A stretch of DNA of 64,000 nt from Proales similis (Eukaryota; Rotifera; Eurotatoria; Ploima; Proalidae). The position numbers and the translations under genes were made by a program. Below the pieces are notes generated by a model. It worked only from the letters and a program-made list of their open reading frames with translations, was not told the origin of the DNA and searched no databases. Each line of letters starts with the position of its first letter. Position 1 is the stretch's first letter. Below are positions 30,633 to 42,768 of the stretch, one piece after another. The stretch is taken from assembly GCA_019059635.1 (NCBI GenBank), contig JAGVRJ010000002.1:3038001-3102000 (forward strand), written 5' to 3'.

Positions 30633-33600
30633 TCAGAAAAATCTTTCTAGGCTAATATCATTTCTAACCACAATGCAGCAATACTCGTCCAAAACAGAAT
30701 TCTAAAACCAAATGAAAGCATCATGAAAGCATTCGGCATTAAACTAAAGAAGGTAAATGATTAAAAAATTTGGACTCATTAGCTGGGCCAAGATTCAGGG
30801 CCGCACTTGCGCCCTTGAAATTCGTCACTGCTGTTGCCGACGTGAATCAGCGCAGCGAACAATGGCAGTTGGGTGAATGCGCTTTTCTAAATTGCGGTTG
30901 TAACAAGCCGAATGAACGATCGGCATATTCTAGTGATGCCGCGCTGCTCTGCTCAAATGGCTATTTAATTCGTGCTTAATATTTGATCAGTTTTGTGGAG
31001 TCCAACGCCTATTAACAGATTTCGAGGCGCGGTCATCATCGAATTGCTTCAAGTTAAAACACACGAATCAAAACGTCGCTGCTCATGAGCGCGTATTGTT
31101 TCATTAGAATGAAAAAAAAGAGTTAACCGAAAGGTAAGAGAGCGAAAGAGAGAATGCGGCCACAAATAGTCGAGCGGCTAGCGAAAGAATCGAAAGGAAA
31201 ACATATTTTTTTTGCCTCTAGAACTAGACGACGGTCTAGAGTATGCGCCTCTCATTGTTCGAGAAGAAGAAGAAGAAAGAGCGACGATGAGCATCAGCAG
31301 CAGCAGCTCCATCATCACCACCACTTGGACGACCACGACGGCGGGCACAATTCAAATGAAGAAACGGGATGAGATGGTGATGAAGAAATAGGCGAGTAGA
31401 GATTATATAAATATTTACACTGACCGCTGAGTAGTGTATGCGCGTCTGTGGCGCCTATGAATATTCGATTGAAGAAAAATAACAAGTTGCACGAAAAATA
31501 TTGTTGAATTTAGCTCTCTGCGGGCAATGGGCGTATTTGAAGTTAAAAATAAAACAACTGCTGGTCATTCAGCTGCTAGGGGAAAGCCGATAGCCGTTCG
31601 TGAGTAATCGACTTGGCGGCCCAAATATCAAACGGCGGAGCAAACGATACATGGAAAGTGTGCACGATTGGATGACAGGAAAGACGACGGGGATTAGAAA
31701 CGAGCGCGAGTGAAACGTTTGGTCGCAATCGAGACGGAAAAGGCGTTTAAATCTTGGCCCTGAGGTTTTGAGTATCAACAAAAACAGCGTAAACTTGAGG
31801 AGCCAGGTGACAACACGCAGAGGCGTTAAATTCTTCTTCATGGCTTCCGATTGGAGTTTAATTGTATTAGGGTCGGCAAGACCGCTAAGAAAGCAGCAAC
31901 ATGAGAGTCGGGCGTTTGAAGAGCAGCGGCGAGAGACGGTATCCGGCCAAGTATCGAATGAGGAGACGCGTTGCTGCGCAATGTGATGAGAAAGGCGCTA
32001 ATAAGCCGAACAAACATTGTTCGCTCTGCATTAGTACGCATGGGAGAATGCATCAAAGTGTAAATAGGAGTATAGGAGAAATAGGAGAAAGTGAACGCGT
32101 AAGAAAATAGAATCGGATTAAGTGCGGTCGCATTTGGGCAGTGTGTTGCGCACCCTGATCGCAAACATGCAATCGACTTGAGCGAAAAGTAAAGAAACTA
32201 AAGTAGGAAAAGTGTGGTCGAGCGAAAGGAAAGGCCAAGATGATGGTCATGGGGCGTTCAGATTGCACGAACGATCGACGACGGGCTGACCGACTGGCCG
32301 AGTGCAGTCGACAAATTAATTAACTAATTAGGTTTTATTTGACAATCACATTAGAGAACTTGACGCTGTCTGAGCGCACACCGACTCACACGGTCTCTCT
32401 CTGACTGGTTCACAAATGAGCGTCGGCGTTCAAGTTCGCCTCATTTATTCTAAATGTGAACTTAAACAATGTTCGCTGGTCACCTGAAAAGGAGGCGAAA
32501 GAGAAGAACGAACAAAACAATGAGGTAAAGTACTCGACGCGAGACGATGGCGACGCACCAGCAAATTTAAATGCATTCGGTCAGGCGATCGAATTATTGA
32601 AACGAAATGAGGTGGCGTCGGTCGCAGTTTTGGGCTTGCAACGCGTCTAAGTAGCTCGCTGTGGTCTCGGCATATCACAATCAACTTGATTGCTCTCAAA
32701 ATCCACAATCACAACCGCCCACCCAAATGGCTTAGAACGGCCAGGTAAACGATTCGCTGCCACTACCGCTTCTGTGTTGTTTTATTATTACTTAATCAAC
32801 CCAGATAGCAGATAAAAGCACCATCGAGTCTGAATGACTTGGATGATTTGCCCCTCTATCGGTGGACATTATCTTGTAAAAACAATTTGAGTGAAATAGA
32901 GAGAAAGAGAGGAGGGAAAACAACTGGCCCACAAGCAGATAAGAGTATGCTGCCTTGACGACCGATACGATTCGGTTAGTTAAGCTACCGAGTCGGATGA
33001 CTAGTCTTTTGTTTCAAAGTCCAACGTGGCTGGTGTTGTCCGCATTAGAGTGCCAGTTAGAACAAACACGGAAAGATTGCATGCGTGCAAACACACCAAC
33101 AATAAAGTAGAGGAGAAGCGCAAGCGTGCCAGAGCGGACTCGAATGTCACGTAAATGAACGCCGACGACGATGCAGACCCAGAGAGAGATGAGTCGCCAG
33201 GGCGATTGGATGAGCGCCAACACAAATCCATTAATTAATTGAGATTTAGGTTGAATGCTGGTCATTGGCGAAATTGGCTCTATCGATTGCTGATAAGCAA
33301 ATGTGGCCGTATAATGATGACAAGCTAAATCTAGTCGTTGCTTTGGCCGCGTCTCGAGCGCTTAGCTTTTTGTTTCGCTAATATTCAACTACACACTCGC
33401 TCACAGATGCACGCACTCTGACTCGTTCTGATACACATTCGTGTGACGTCCACTCGGCCAATCTAATTGACCTAAGCGACTGACTAGTCTGGTCCAGTTC
33501 AGCTCATCGACGACGACCACGACCGCGTACTGACTAGAGCCGAATTACAAATCGGATAAAAATCAACTCTCGTTTTTGCTTTTATCAGCTCTTAATCCTC

Positions 33601-34957
33601 TGTTGCTCACCGCGCACATGAATGAATAATTGGCCTCAAAAAGTTAAGGCCATTTTCAACTCAACAATTGCAGCCGCCTGTGTCTTTGTTTTCTCTTAAT
33701 CGTTTCTAAATAGAAACATACAAAAAGAGAAATTGTTGCGTTTGAAGGCTGCCGACTTTGTTGACTCATCTATCTCGACTCGTCTAAGGCTCGTCTTGGA
33801 CCAAAGCCCGTTCTTGTCGAATAGAAGCCGGCCTCGATTAGAGTCTAAAAGAAATAATCAAGCGCGCATGTGAACTCAATCTGCCTCTGATTTGCATTCG
33901 ATCGCACGCTAGTGAAAGAGCACGCCAAAACGGATGAAAAACAACTTGAAGTTAAAGAGAGAGTCTAATGAAGTAAAAGAAAATAAAAAGCCAACTCGAC
34001 GAGTTTGTTGCAGACATTCAAGTACACAAGCTGGACAGCTACAGGAAAAGCGAGAGAAGAAAAAAGAAGAAAATTTAAAACGAAAATCTGGGCAAAATGA
34101 AATTGAAGATCGAACTAAGAGAAGGCATTTAGAGATGAATCCAACGAGCGAGATGTGTAGACACAAAACCTTCTAACGGCATTAAATGCAAAATCTGTTT
34201 GCAGTGAAGCCTCTCTCGGCTGGAGACGTTTGATTTCTAGTGCTCTCTCTCTCTCTAAACGAATTATTTGACGATCAGGCGAACGGACGACGGATGAATA
34301 ACTTGATAAGGTGGCTTCGTCAAGTACCATTTGAAAAACAAATGCAAACACGCTCTCCCTCCTCCCCCTCGGTCGGTCGCTCGTTTCTCTTAGTGTGCTA
34401 TCCGATGGACATGTGCCCTAATGCACCTATGGCACTCTCCACCCGAGGTTTCATCACTTAAAAACTTGAACAATGTTTATTCTCGACCAGTAGCAGTAGC
34501 AGCAGCAATATGACTGACGAGGCCGAGAAATGCGATGTGAGCCCGTAGCTAAATTGATCGCCTCTAAAATGCAGCCAGAAGCGTCATTCTCGCTGCACTT
34601 TGACTTGCCTGTGCGCATTCGTTTGCGTTTTTGGAGCACTTTTGCCCGCCAATGAAAGCAAAGAGGACATCAATCAAGGCCAGCTCTAATTGTCTCGTAC
34701 AACGCTCAACTAAAGCTTAAAATTTTTGTTTATTTTGTTAAGGCCATTGTTGGCTGTATAAACAGATTGAATCGAAAAATCTAAATAGACCGAGTGAGAA
34801 GCAGAACTCAAATAGAACGAACGAGAACAGAGCGCGCTTTTCGTGTGACTCGCAAAGCGGCTAGAAAAAAAAAGCGGAAAACGTCGAAAGAAGAGACGAA
34901 GGAGTGAATAGAGCAGAAAGGAAAGAGAGAAACCCGACCACTATCAGCCCAACAGAC
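30633..34957. other. 4.3-kb stretch without a recognisable gene
   Basis: Frames are short and low-complexity. Near 31290-31345 a CAGCAG/CATCACCAC-rich tract could encode Gln/His runs but has no supporting frame or splice sites. Purine-rich GA tracts and CT runs (for example 34236-34256) recur. No tRNA- or rRNA-like sequence was seen. This could be regulatory DNA for a flanking gene, a long non-coding RNA, or an unseen 5' exon of the secreted-protein gene. Confidence 0.5.
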
Positions 34958-37900
34958 TTAAATAGGCTGATCGAAAAAAATAGGAAAGAGTGACTTTTTA
35001 GGCTTTGCATAACTTAAATTGAGATGATGATGATGGTGATAACGTGAGTGGTCGTTAAGGCTAGTGTGGCGATGATTGAAGCGAAACGAGATATCAAGAG
35101 CCTTTCTGCTCGACCCGTTCTGATCCGATCGGCTTTCTGATCGCTCTTCTGACTTGGCAGCTCGCCTCATCTGGTCAGGTGACGCAGTGGCTTTGAATGC
35201 AACGAGCGGCTTGCTAGGCATGCCTGTCGCCGGCGACAGACACTCGACAAGCTTTTGACTCAACGGAAGTAGGTTATCGGACGGCTCTAGGTCATACAGA
35301 TTGCTCGGCTTTGCGTTTGTCTGTCTGAGCGCATGCTTGCAATAGAAAAGCATCGACTTCAAGCTTTGCTCAACACTGGTCTCGTCAAATATTATCAGCG
35401 ACATCTTCAAGAGGCATTCGACAAATCCTTGATAGCACAGACCTTCATATCCAATTAACAATGCGCTTAATCTTCCATAATTCAAGTGCTCGCGCTTACC
35501 ATTCAGTTCGCTTTTGCGTCGATTGTAGTTTTCCCATTTGCGGCACAGGTCAAAGAATATTATGTCCGAGTTATCGCCGCTCATCTTTCGTCCGATCAAA
35601 TTGCAGCGTCTAAAATTTGCAAACAAGTTTCAATTAAATGCCAATGTGCGCTTCATTGTCAGACGCGTTTACCTGACAAAGTCTGCAAAACTCGGATGTG
35701 AGAGCGCTTTGCTCGCGTTCGGAAGGGTGAAATATAAAAACAGATCGGCCGCGTGCTCAAGTAAAAACAGTTGACGATAATAGGTTTTGGCTCGGCACGG
35801 GTAGATGTTGCGCAAGACTGAGACGGGCGGAGGGGCCCTTGGCGCGCCTTGCTCATCATTCATTGCCAATCTCAGACTTATGAGAGAGTCGTTTCTCAAC
35901 GACGTGTTTAGAATGGCCGGCTTGGCGCTGTTCTTGAGGGCGCTGAGCTGATGCGGCTTTAGCTTTCGTTTATAGCTCTCGCCTGGCTTCGACAACAGAG
36001 GACATTTGTCAATGTCGAAGTGACAGCGACGTTTGGCCGACATCACCCTCTCTTCGATGCGTTGCTTAACCAGCAAGCTACGGAATCGATTTGCTCTTTC
36101 CTGACTCTCCTCGTCCCTCTTTGATTTTTCTCTGTTTCGTTTGGTTCAACGTTGTCTCTTGAATTCAGTTTTAAAAATAAAGTGCGCAATTTACATTAAA
36201 TCGAGCTTTCGCCTCGGCGCCACAAGCTTGAGTGTCTCCAGCACAAGCGGCTTTTTTATTTCCACATCGATCGGACTGGATAGAGTGACCTTTTTGCCCT
36301 GAGTGTCGACCGTTTCATAGTCGACCCGTAGACTCGGGTTGCAGTTGACTTGAGAGACAATCGCCATTTAGCTTTGAGCCAAAGAGAAGGTGAAATTGAA
36401 AAGTGAACCAACCTTCAAGTAGCATGGGCTTCAAATCGTCCCGAATGAGAATGTCAAAGCCGAGAATTTGAAACGGCTGCGCTTTTTGCTTTTTGGGCGC
36501 ACTATTCATATCGTGTGCACACTCAATTTGAATCTCGGGCAGGAGGGCGAGCACGGTCTTGACCACCAAGTCGTCAATGTTCTTTCTCAATCGGTTTACG
36601 TTCATTCCTTTCGACTGCATGTAGTTGTATATGGTGCTGAGCTTTCTTTTGCTGCCACTGCCCGCCGATATCTGACCACATTCTTTATCTTGGCTCTGCG
36701 GCGTAAACTTGTAGCTCTGGTTTCGCTTGTTCAACGAATAGTTCGTCAAATGCATGAAGCTCTTGTTCAGGTTGGACTCGTCCGGACTCTCGTAGTTCAT
36801 GGTGGCAAAACGAACCAAGCCCTCGTCCGATATATAAATCTCCAATGGCTTTAATCGCACAATAGTGACGTAGATACGCAGGTCGAATTTGAGTCCGTCA
36901 ATCAGTATTGGATTGTGAATGTACTCCTGAACGATGTAGAATTTACTCGGGCTCTTGCTATATACAGCTTCTAGATAATCTTTGGGACCGTTCAGCAGCA
37001 CGATTCCCTCGCCTTGGCTGCCGTCGTTCGGCTTGGCGATAAAAGTAGTCTTCTGAAGACGCAAGCGCCTCTCTCGATCGTGAATGTATCGGCAGTCTTC
37101 GCTGAAGTCTTTGAGCTGTTCTGGCAAGAACCAGGTGCGAGGATAAAAGTCATAATGCCGACTAAATATGCTTCTCATCACGTTCAGCGAATGAGTCAGA
37201 GGCCCTTTTCTCAATAGCTGGTTCATACCTGGGCATGAATTCAAAGAAAATTCAAAGAAAGGCCACTGCGCAATGGGTGGTGAGAACACTTACACGGAAA
37301 TTTGTTTATCCTCGACAGAGAGGAAAAGGTGCCCGACTGAGACTGTTCGCCTTCGTGGGAGGTGCAAGATTGCCATACAATGTCACACACGCCACTGGAG
37401 CAATCCTGCCAGCCGAGCTCGCTCAGGCACATTCTTAGCACCTCCAAGTTGGATCGAGCCTTGGACGTGTCCACAGTTATAATTCCCTTATTTTTGCTAT
37501 CCGAAGAGCTGTCCATCTTGGACGCGTTTGCGTCCGCTCGACTTGGCTCTTTGCTCGATTTGCTCTCATCTTGCTCACCCGTGTAAGAACGAAGCACAAT
37601 CGCCGATGACGATTTCACTCTGCGCGGTTTAGATTGACTTGAAGGTCGACTCAGATCGCTAGACTCTGGTCCGGTTTGGCATGTGTCGATGCTTTGAAAA
37701 CTTGCCTTGGCGAGTGCGGACTGGCGCCGATTGAAACTTTTTGCCGACGATCTGCGCTTTCGACCATTCTGCCTGGACAAATGGTTGTCCGTTGTCTCGG
37801 CGTCTGAAGACTCTGCTTGGCAATTGAAGCGTCAATTCAAAGTTTAGAATGGATAGGTTATCCACTTTTCTTGCCTTCAGAGCTGAGCAGAGATTTTTGC

Positions 37901-38025
37901 GAGCCGATTGAGACGTTTGAAAGACTTCGCATATCTACCGAACGACGACTGTCGCCAGTTCTCGCCTCACAATCACTTAAATTGCTTGAGCGGCGTTTGG
38001 GGCTTCGTGACAAACTCATGCTCAT
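34958..38025 (-). CDS. TTLL11: Tubulin polyglutamylase of the TTLL11 type
   Basis: Six exons: 38025-37866, 37812-37294, 37228-36413, 36348-36195, 36131-35673 and 35609-34958. They give 919 aa. A disordered Ser/Arg-rich N-terminus of about 150 residues precedes TVDTSKARSNLEVLRMC, the family start. The TTL ATP-grasp domain follows, with FYPRTWFLP, FIAKPNDGSQGEGI, VQEYI, LKFDLRIYV, FMHLTNYS, FQILGFDILI and LLEVNCNPSLRVD. The region after the catalytic core (LRNIYPCRAKTYYRQLF, FVRRCNLI, FFDLCRKWENY, GFVECLLKM) matches TTLL11 and not TTLL6 or TTLL13. It should elongate glutamate side chains on tubulin, mainly in cilia. The tail has a five-His run. The start is the first ATG in the open frame; upstream non-ATG codons remain open. 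Confidence 0.92.
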
Positions 38026-39357
38026 GCGTGAATGACAAATTGCTTGTCGAGTGGAGACAACAGCAATCTTCAAGTTCAATTTAAAAAGTTAATAGAACGA
38101 CAGTAGGCAAACATAAGCGAGAGAGAGGCAGAGAGAAAGAGAGAACTGTTTCTGTTTTTACTCAAACAGAGAACGAACGATAGATGGTTGCCCCGCAGTC
38201 TAAAAACAATGCCGGAGAGCTCCATTACTGAATTATTTTTCAACAAAGACCAACGAGTTGTGCCGAGTGGAAAAAAAAGCAGCAAGACTGCCGCTCGCAT
38301 TATGAGCTTGTAGCGAGTTAAACTTTTGCCTCAATGAGCATTGTTCAAATTTGAGAAAACACCTTGGATAATAATAATAATAAAAACGAAATCAAAACAA
38401 AAAGAAATTTCTTTTTGTTATGACTATTGACCGAGTCGAATTGGGCCAGATTGCAACAAATGAAAGAGTGGAGAATAATTCACTGGACTAGCCGCTTTTA
38501 TCACTTAAAAAGGAAAGATAAAACCTTATTTGGGGAGAAAAAGTTTTTTTCTGTTCTTGAGGTGCAGTTGCTTGGCTACCGAAGTATCTGTGCCTTGGCG
38601 CTAATCAAATTTCAGTCTTATGAAGAACAGAGCAGTTTTGTTTGTTTAGCTCATTCAGTTCAGCCTTCTTGCCGAGTCCTCGCCTCTTTCATTCTGTTGA
38701 ATTGGCGACCACCAATTGGTTCTAGCTAGGGTAGCCTATTCATTTAGCAATGATGATCGCGGCCAAGTTGAATGGGAAAGTGGGAAGCCCCCACTCGGCA
38801 CCGAGCACAAACCCAAAAGGCCGACTTTTCACATAATACGTGCGCACAATCGACGCCAGCGGGCTTCGTCTTCAGATTGAGTTGGTTGTTTTTGAAGGCC
38901 CATACACGTGCGTGTGCCGCTCTCTATTGAGCAGACTCGACTCGAGAACACTCTTTCTCCTCTCCCGCTCTCTCTTCCTCTCCGCTTCTAGTCGATAAGT
39001 TTTCGGCCAAGTGGCTTCTTAATAGGCATTCCTCTTTATTTTGATTTCCGCTTGGCTGGGAATCAATTCTAAAGAACAAAACGGTTTAGGGTTTAGAACC
39101 TTGTTTAGACCGTCACCGTTCCAATCACCAATTTTCCTTCGTTATCATAAACTAAAATAGAAAAGTTTTTGAATGTGAAATCAATAATATTCGTAAGCCG
39201 AGATGGAATTTGCCGATTTCAATCATCAGATTAAGTCTTCTGGTCTCGTTTTTTAAAAGCATCGGTGCATGGATTAACGCGTCGTTAAAACAGTCATTTG
39301 AATGTTTCGCTTTTTATTTGACAATATTAAAGAGTTGACTCAATGTCGAGAAATTAA
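38026..39357. other. Intergenic region upstream of TTLL11
   Basis: No coding frame with recognisable product. Local GA- and CT-rich runs are present. Confidence 0.5.
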
Positions 39358-42300
39358 TCAAAGGCCGCTCAACGGATCGTCAAATACCAGTTCAGTTGGC
39401 GCCGATTTTTTTTCTGAATTCTTTTTGACCGTGAACAGCTCGTCGTCTACATCACCAAATATATCATCTTGAAATGTTTTGCGTTCGCGTTAATTCGATA
39501 AAGCATCGGGTGTTGGAAACAGGTGCGTTGATTACCTTTGATTGCTTTACTTGTGCTCTTAGCTGGCTTGACTGTGGTACTGGCACTTTGATTCTTGGTG
39601 CTTTTCTTCTTCTCTAATAAGAGTTTTGAATCGGAAAATATGTCGTCCTCGTCGCCCTCGTCTAGGAGTAGGTCAAGCGCGGATCTTTTTGTTTCTTTTG
39701 CCGCTTTGAAAGAAAAACCAAATTCTTAATGATCTCTTGGACTTTGAGCGAGAAGTCTAGCACTCACGGGTAGAAATTGTAGGCTTTTCGTGCAATTGAT
39801 TTAAGGGAGCTAAGGCAGGAGGTTCATCGCGTTCTTTTTCAGACTCGCCTAGATTGGCAGCCTCTTCAATTTGAGGTAAACTGAAATCAGACTCGTCGGT
39901 GGCAGCTGTTCTAGTGGGCGGCCGACGTGTAGGCGCTCGTCTTTTGCCTGATGCCTTAATTCGGTCCTTTTAAGAAGAATTCTTTCAAGCTTTTGGCTCA
40001 AATTACGAGTGAACGATTGAGCCCTACCCGCTGGACCTTTGCCAAATCAAGTGGACCCTCTTCTTCCTTCTTGAGCTGAATTGGATCAGCTATTTGAGAA
40101 GCTTCATCGTGGACATCTTCTTTAACTTCTTCTTCTTTCTCTACTTTGACCTTTTGAAACAATGAGCTTGAACTGAGCGCTTTTGGATCAAACAGCAGAT
40201 TGCGTTTGATTTCGGGCTTTTTGATTGGTGCCACAGGTTCAGGCTGAATTTCTTCCACAATCCTCTCTTGCTCCATGCTTTGAATCGGCTTGGTCGGTGG
40301 AGGATCAATTCGAAATAGAGAATCGCCCTCGTCTTCATCATCGTCATCGTCAAACAACGCGCTCTTTTTGTTTAGCGCCAAAGTATTGTTCTCTTCTGTT
40401 TCAGCATGAGCTTGAGGCGATATCGGCGTTGTTTTTAAGCTTTCGGGAGGAGATGACTCATAAGAATGAATATCTGGGGCGATTTTCGGCTCAGGACTGG
40501 GTTGCGCCGGCTCTTTTTTGTTGATTGCAGCAAATAAATCGTCTTCCTTCTCATCATCATCATCGTCGTCGAATAGAGACGGTTTCTTCAGATTAGAGCT
40601 TCCCGTCTGAGTTTTAACCGGGCTGCTAACAGGCTTGAACTCGTCTTCGTCCGAGTCATCGAATATCGACACTTTTTTTACTTGCTCTTTGAGCATCTGT
40701 GCAAGAGGCGTTGTTTTGTCAATTTCGTTCGGTTTCAAGTCGACTTTTTGATCCTCTTGATCGCTTTCACCTGACTCGCTCTCGGCTGGCATGGCTGTAC
40801 GTATAGTCACCGCTTCAGCTTTTCCTGCTTCTTTCTGACCACCTGAATCAGACTTGAAATTATTCTGTCTCTCATTGCTCGCTTTCTCGCTCATCTTGTC
40901 AAAGAGGCCGCTTTCCTCCTCGGAGCCACTGTCGTCGAAAAGACTTTTCCTCGGCTTGAACTGGGCTGCTGGTCGAAACATTGGCTGCTCGTCTTCTTCT
41001 TCTTCCTCGTCGTCATCATCAAACAAACTCACAACAGGCTTTGACGGCTTCTTGGGCTCTTCCTTTTTGGACTGAACTTTGGCTTCTTGGGCTGGCTGCT
41101 CTTTTGGCCTGCTCTGACTCTGTTCTTTCGCTGGTTCCAGATGCTCAATCTCTTCTTTCACCGTTGGCGGCCTTGACGGCGATGAATTAGCTTTGCCTTT
41201 TAGTCTCATGCTGAGTTCGGCTGCGAAATCCAACGGTTTGGGTTTTGCCGGTTCCTGGGCAGGCTCGTCATCGGTTTCGTCCTCGTCTGCCTGGTCTATG
41301 GCCTTAGTCGATTCGTCGTTCTCCTCTGCATCGAAAGGCTGTCGTTTGACTTCTTTCGCTTGATTGGTTTGCTCCTCTTCTTGACTACTTTGGTCGGAAC
41401 TGTCCTGATCGAACAGGCTCACTCGCTTGACTTGCTGCTTCGGCTTCACTTGACTAAACAAGTCCGGACCGGCGTCAGAATCCGATTCGCTCTCTGAAGA
41501 GTCGGTTGGTGCAAATTTGTCGGACTGCTCTTCAATATCGTTCTCTTCTTCGGACTCTTCGTCTGCGATTGTGTCCGTTTCGTCGGAGCTGGACGCATCA
41601 TCAGTGTCTGGCTCGTTCAATTCCTCTTCTTCTTCTTCGTCGTCCTCCTCTTCTGACTCATAATCCTCTAATCCAATGTCATCGCTATTCAGGTAATCAC
41701 TCGAGCCGATCAAATAGGGCAAAGTGCGCAGCGCATAAGGGTCCTTGGTTTCGTACACTTCTACCGCATCCAAGTTCATTTTGTCCGTTTTTCCTTCCAC
41801 CGGCTCTTCGTCGTCTTGGTCGTCCTCGTCATCGTCTTCGTTTGTCAGCTTTTCAAAATAAGTGTCCATTATTGCGAGACCAACGCCGAGAGCTTGGCTT
41901 ATGTTCAACGACAGCTCCTCTTCTTTCTGCTCTTTGCTCTTCCAAAGCGCCAATAACTTGTTTAATGAAACGTTGGATGGTCGATGGCGGCAATGTTCAC
42001 CTTCTCTACCGGCTCGGATGCCAACTGCTCCTCTGTACTGGCCGATTCTTCGTAAACTCTCTGATTTAAACGCGCTTTAATCGAACAGGTCGAATCGATC
42101 GATTTCGTTGTTCTTTTCGTTCTACTCACGTTCTCGATGAATTGCACATTTTCCAGGATTAAGAAGTTACTCAGCGCATTGTTCAGCTTTACCTGGCATT
42201 GCTGGCATGCAAATTTGAGTTTGAGCAAGGATTCTTTTCGATTTTATCTTCTTCTATCTCTAACCTGCTGTTCAAAGTAGACTTTTTGCAATTGTTTCTC

Positions 42301-42529
42301 AGCATCTACGCTCTTAGATATCACGCTGTCGGTGAACTGTTTGAGAGCGAGCAAAAGCTTTGAAAAGGGCGCCAGCGATTTTCAAAAACACAAAATGACA
42401 GAGAATTTCGGTGCAGCTCACCCCAGCGTCACCAGCCAGACTCCATTTGGCCGCAGTCTCTTCTATTTGAGCCGGGCTTAGCGGCTTGATAGGTCCGCTA
42501 TCCGCAGTTTGACTTTCGCCACCTTCCAT
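39358..42529 (-). CDS. WASHC2: WASH complex subunit 2 (FAM21)
   Basis: Eight exons: 42529-42422, 42357-42265, 42192-42130, 42060-42001, 41938-40028, 39966-39768, 39703-39536 and 39467-39358. They give 903 aa. The N-terminal helical head (KWSLAGDAGLLLALKQFTDSVISKS, then FLILENVQFIENRVYEE) and LPYLIGSSDYL fit FAM21. The very long exon 5 encodes an acidic unstructured tail with many repeats of the type SLFDDDD or SIFDDSD. These are the LF-acidic motifs that bind retromer VPS35. Near the end are KDRIKASGKRR-like basic residues and a final VFDDPLSGL. FAM21 anchors the WASH actin-nucleating complex on endosomes. At 903 aa it is shorter than vertebrate FAM21 (about 1340). Confidence 0.94.
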
Positions 42530-42768
42530 ATGTGCTAGATGCCTTAATGAACCAAGGGCCTGAGAAGATAACTAGCTACTCTGCTATTCGTCGTCATCTG
42601 ATTTGCTCACATGACAGCTGGGACAAGCAGGGACGAAATTAAACTTAAATCTGAAACAAAAGTGCCAAGCCTGCGGTAGTCATGACTACCAGTTTGTTAC
42701 AAGGCGTTGGAAGATTATTGAATTCGAAACTACTGCTTCTCTTTTAATCTCAGCTCGCAAACGCAACA
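42530..42768. other. Short divergent promoter region of WASHC2 and CFAP99
   Basis: Only 239 bases separate the two start codons on opposite strands, so regulatory sequence is probably shared. Confidence 0.5.

Noticed and set aside
31154-31372. His/Gln-rich 72-codon frame
   Set aside because: It arises from triplet-rich DNA; there is no start context, splice site or neighbouring coding frame.
41506-42069. A 187-codon plus-strand frame opposite WASHC2
   Set aside because: Antisense of acidic repeat codons; no domain and it crosses WASHC2 splice sites.
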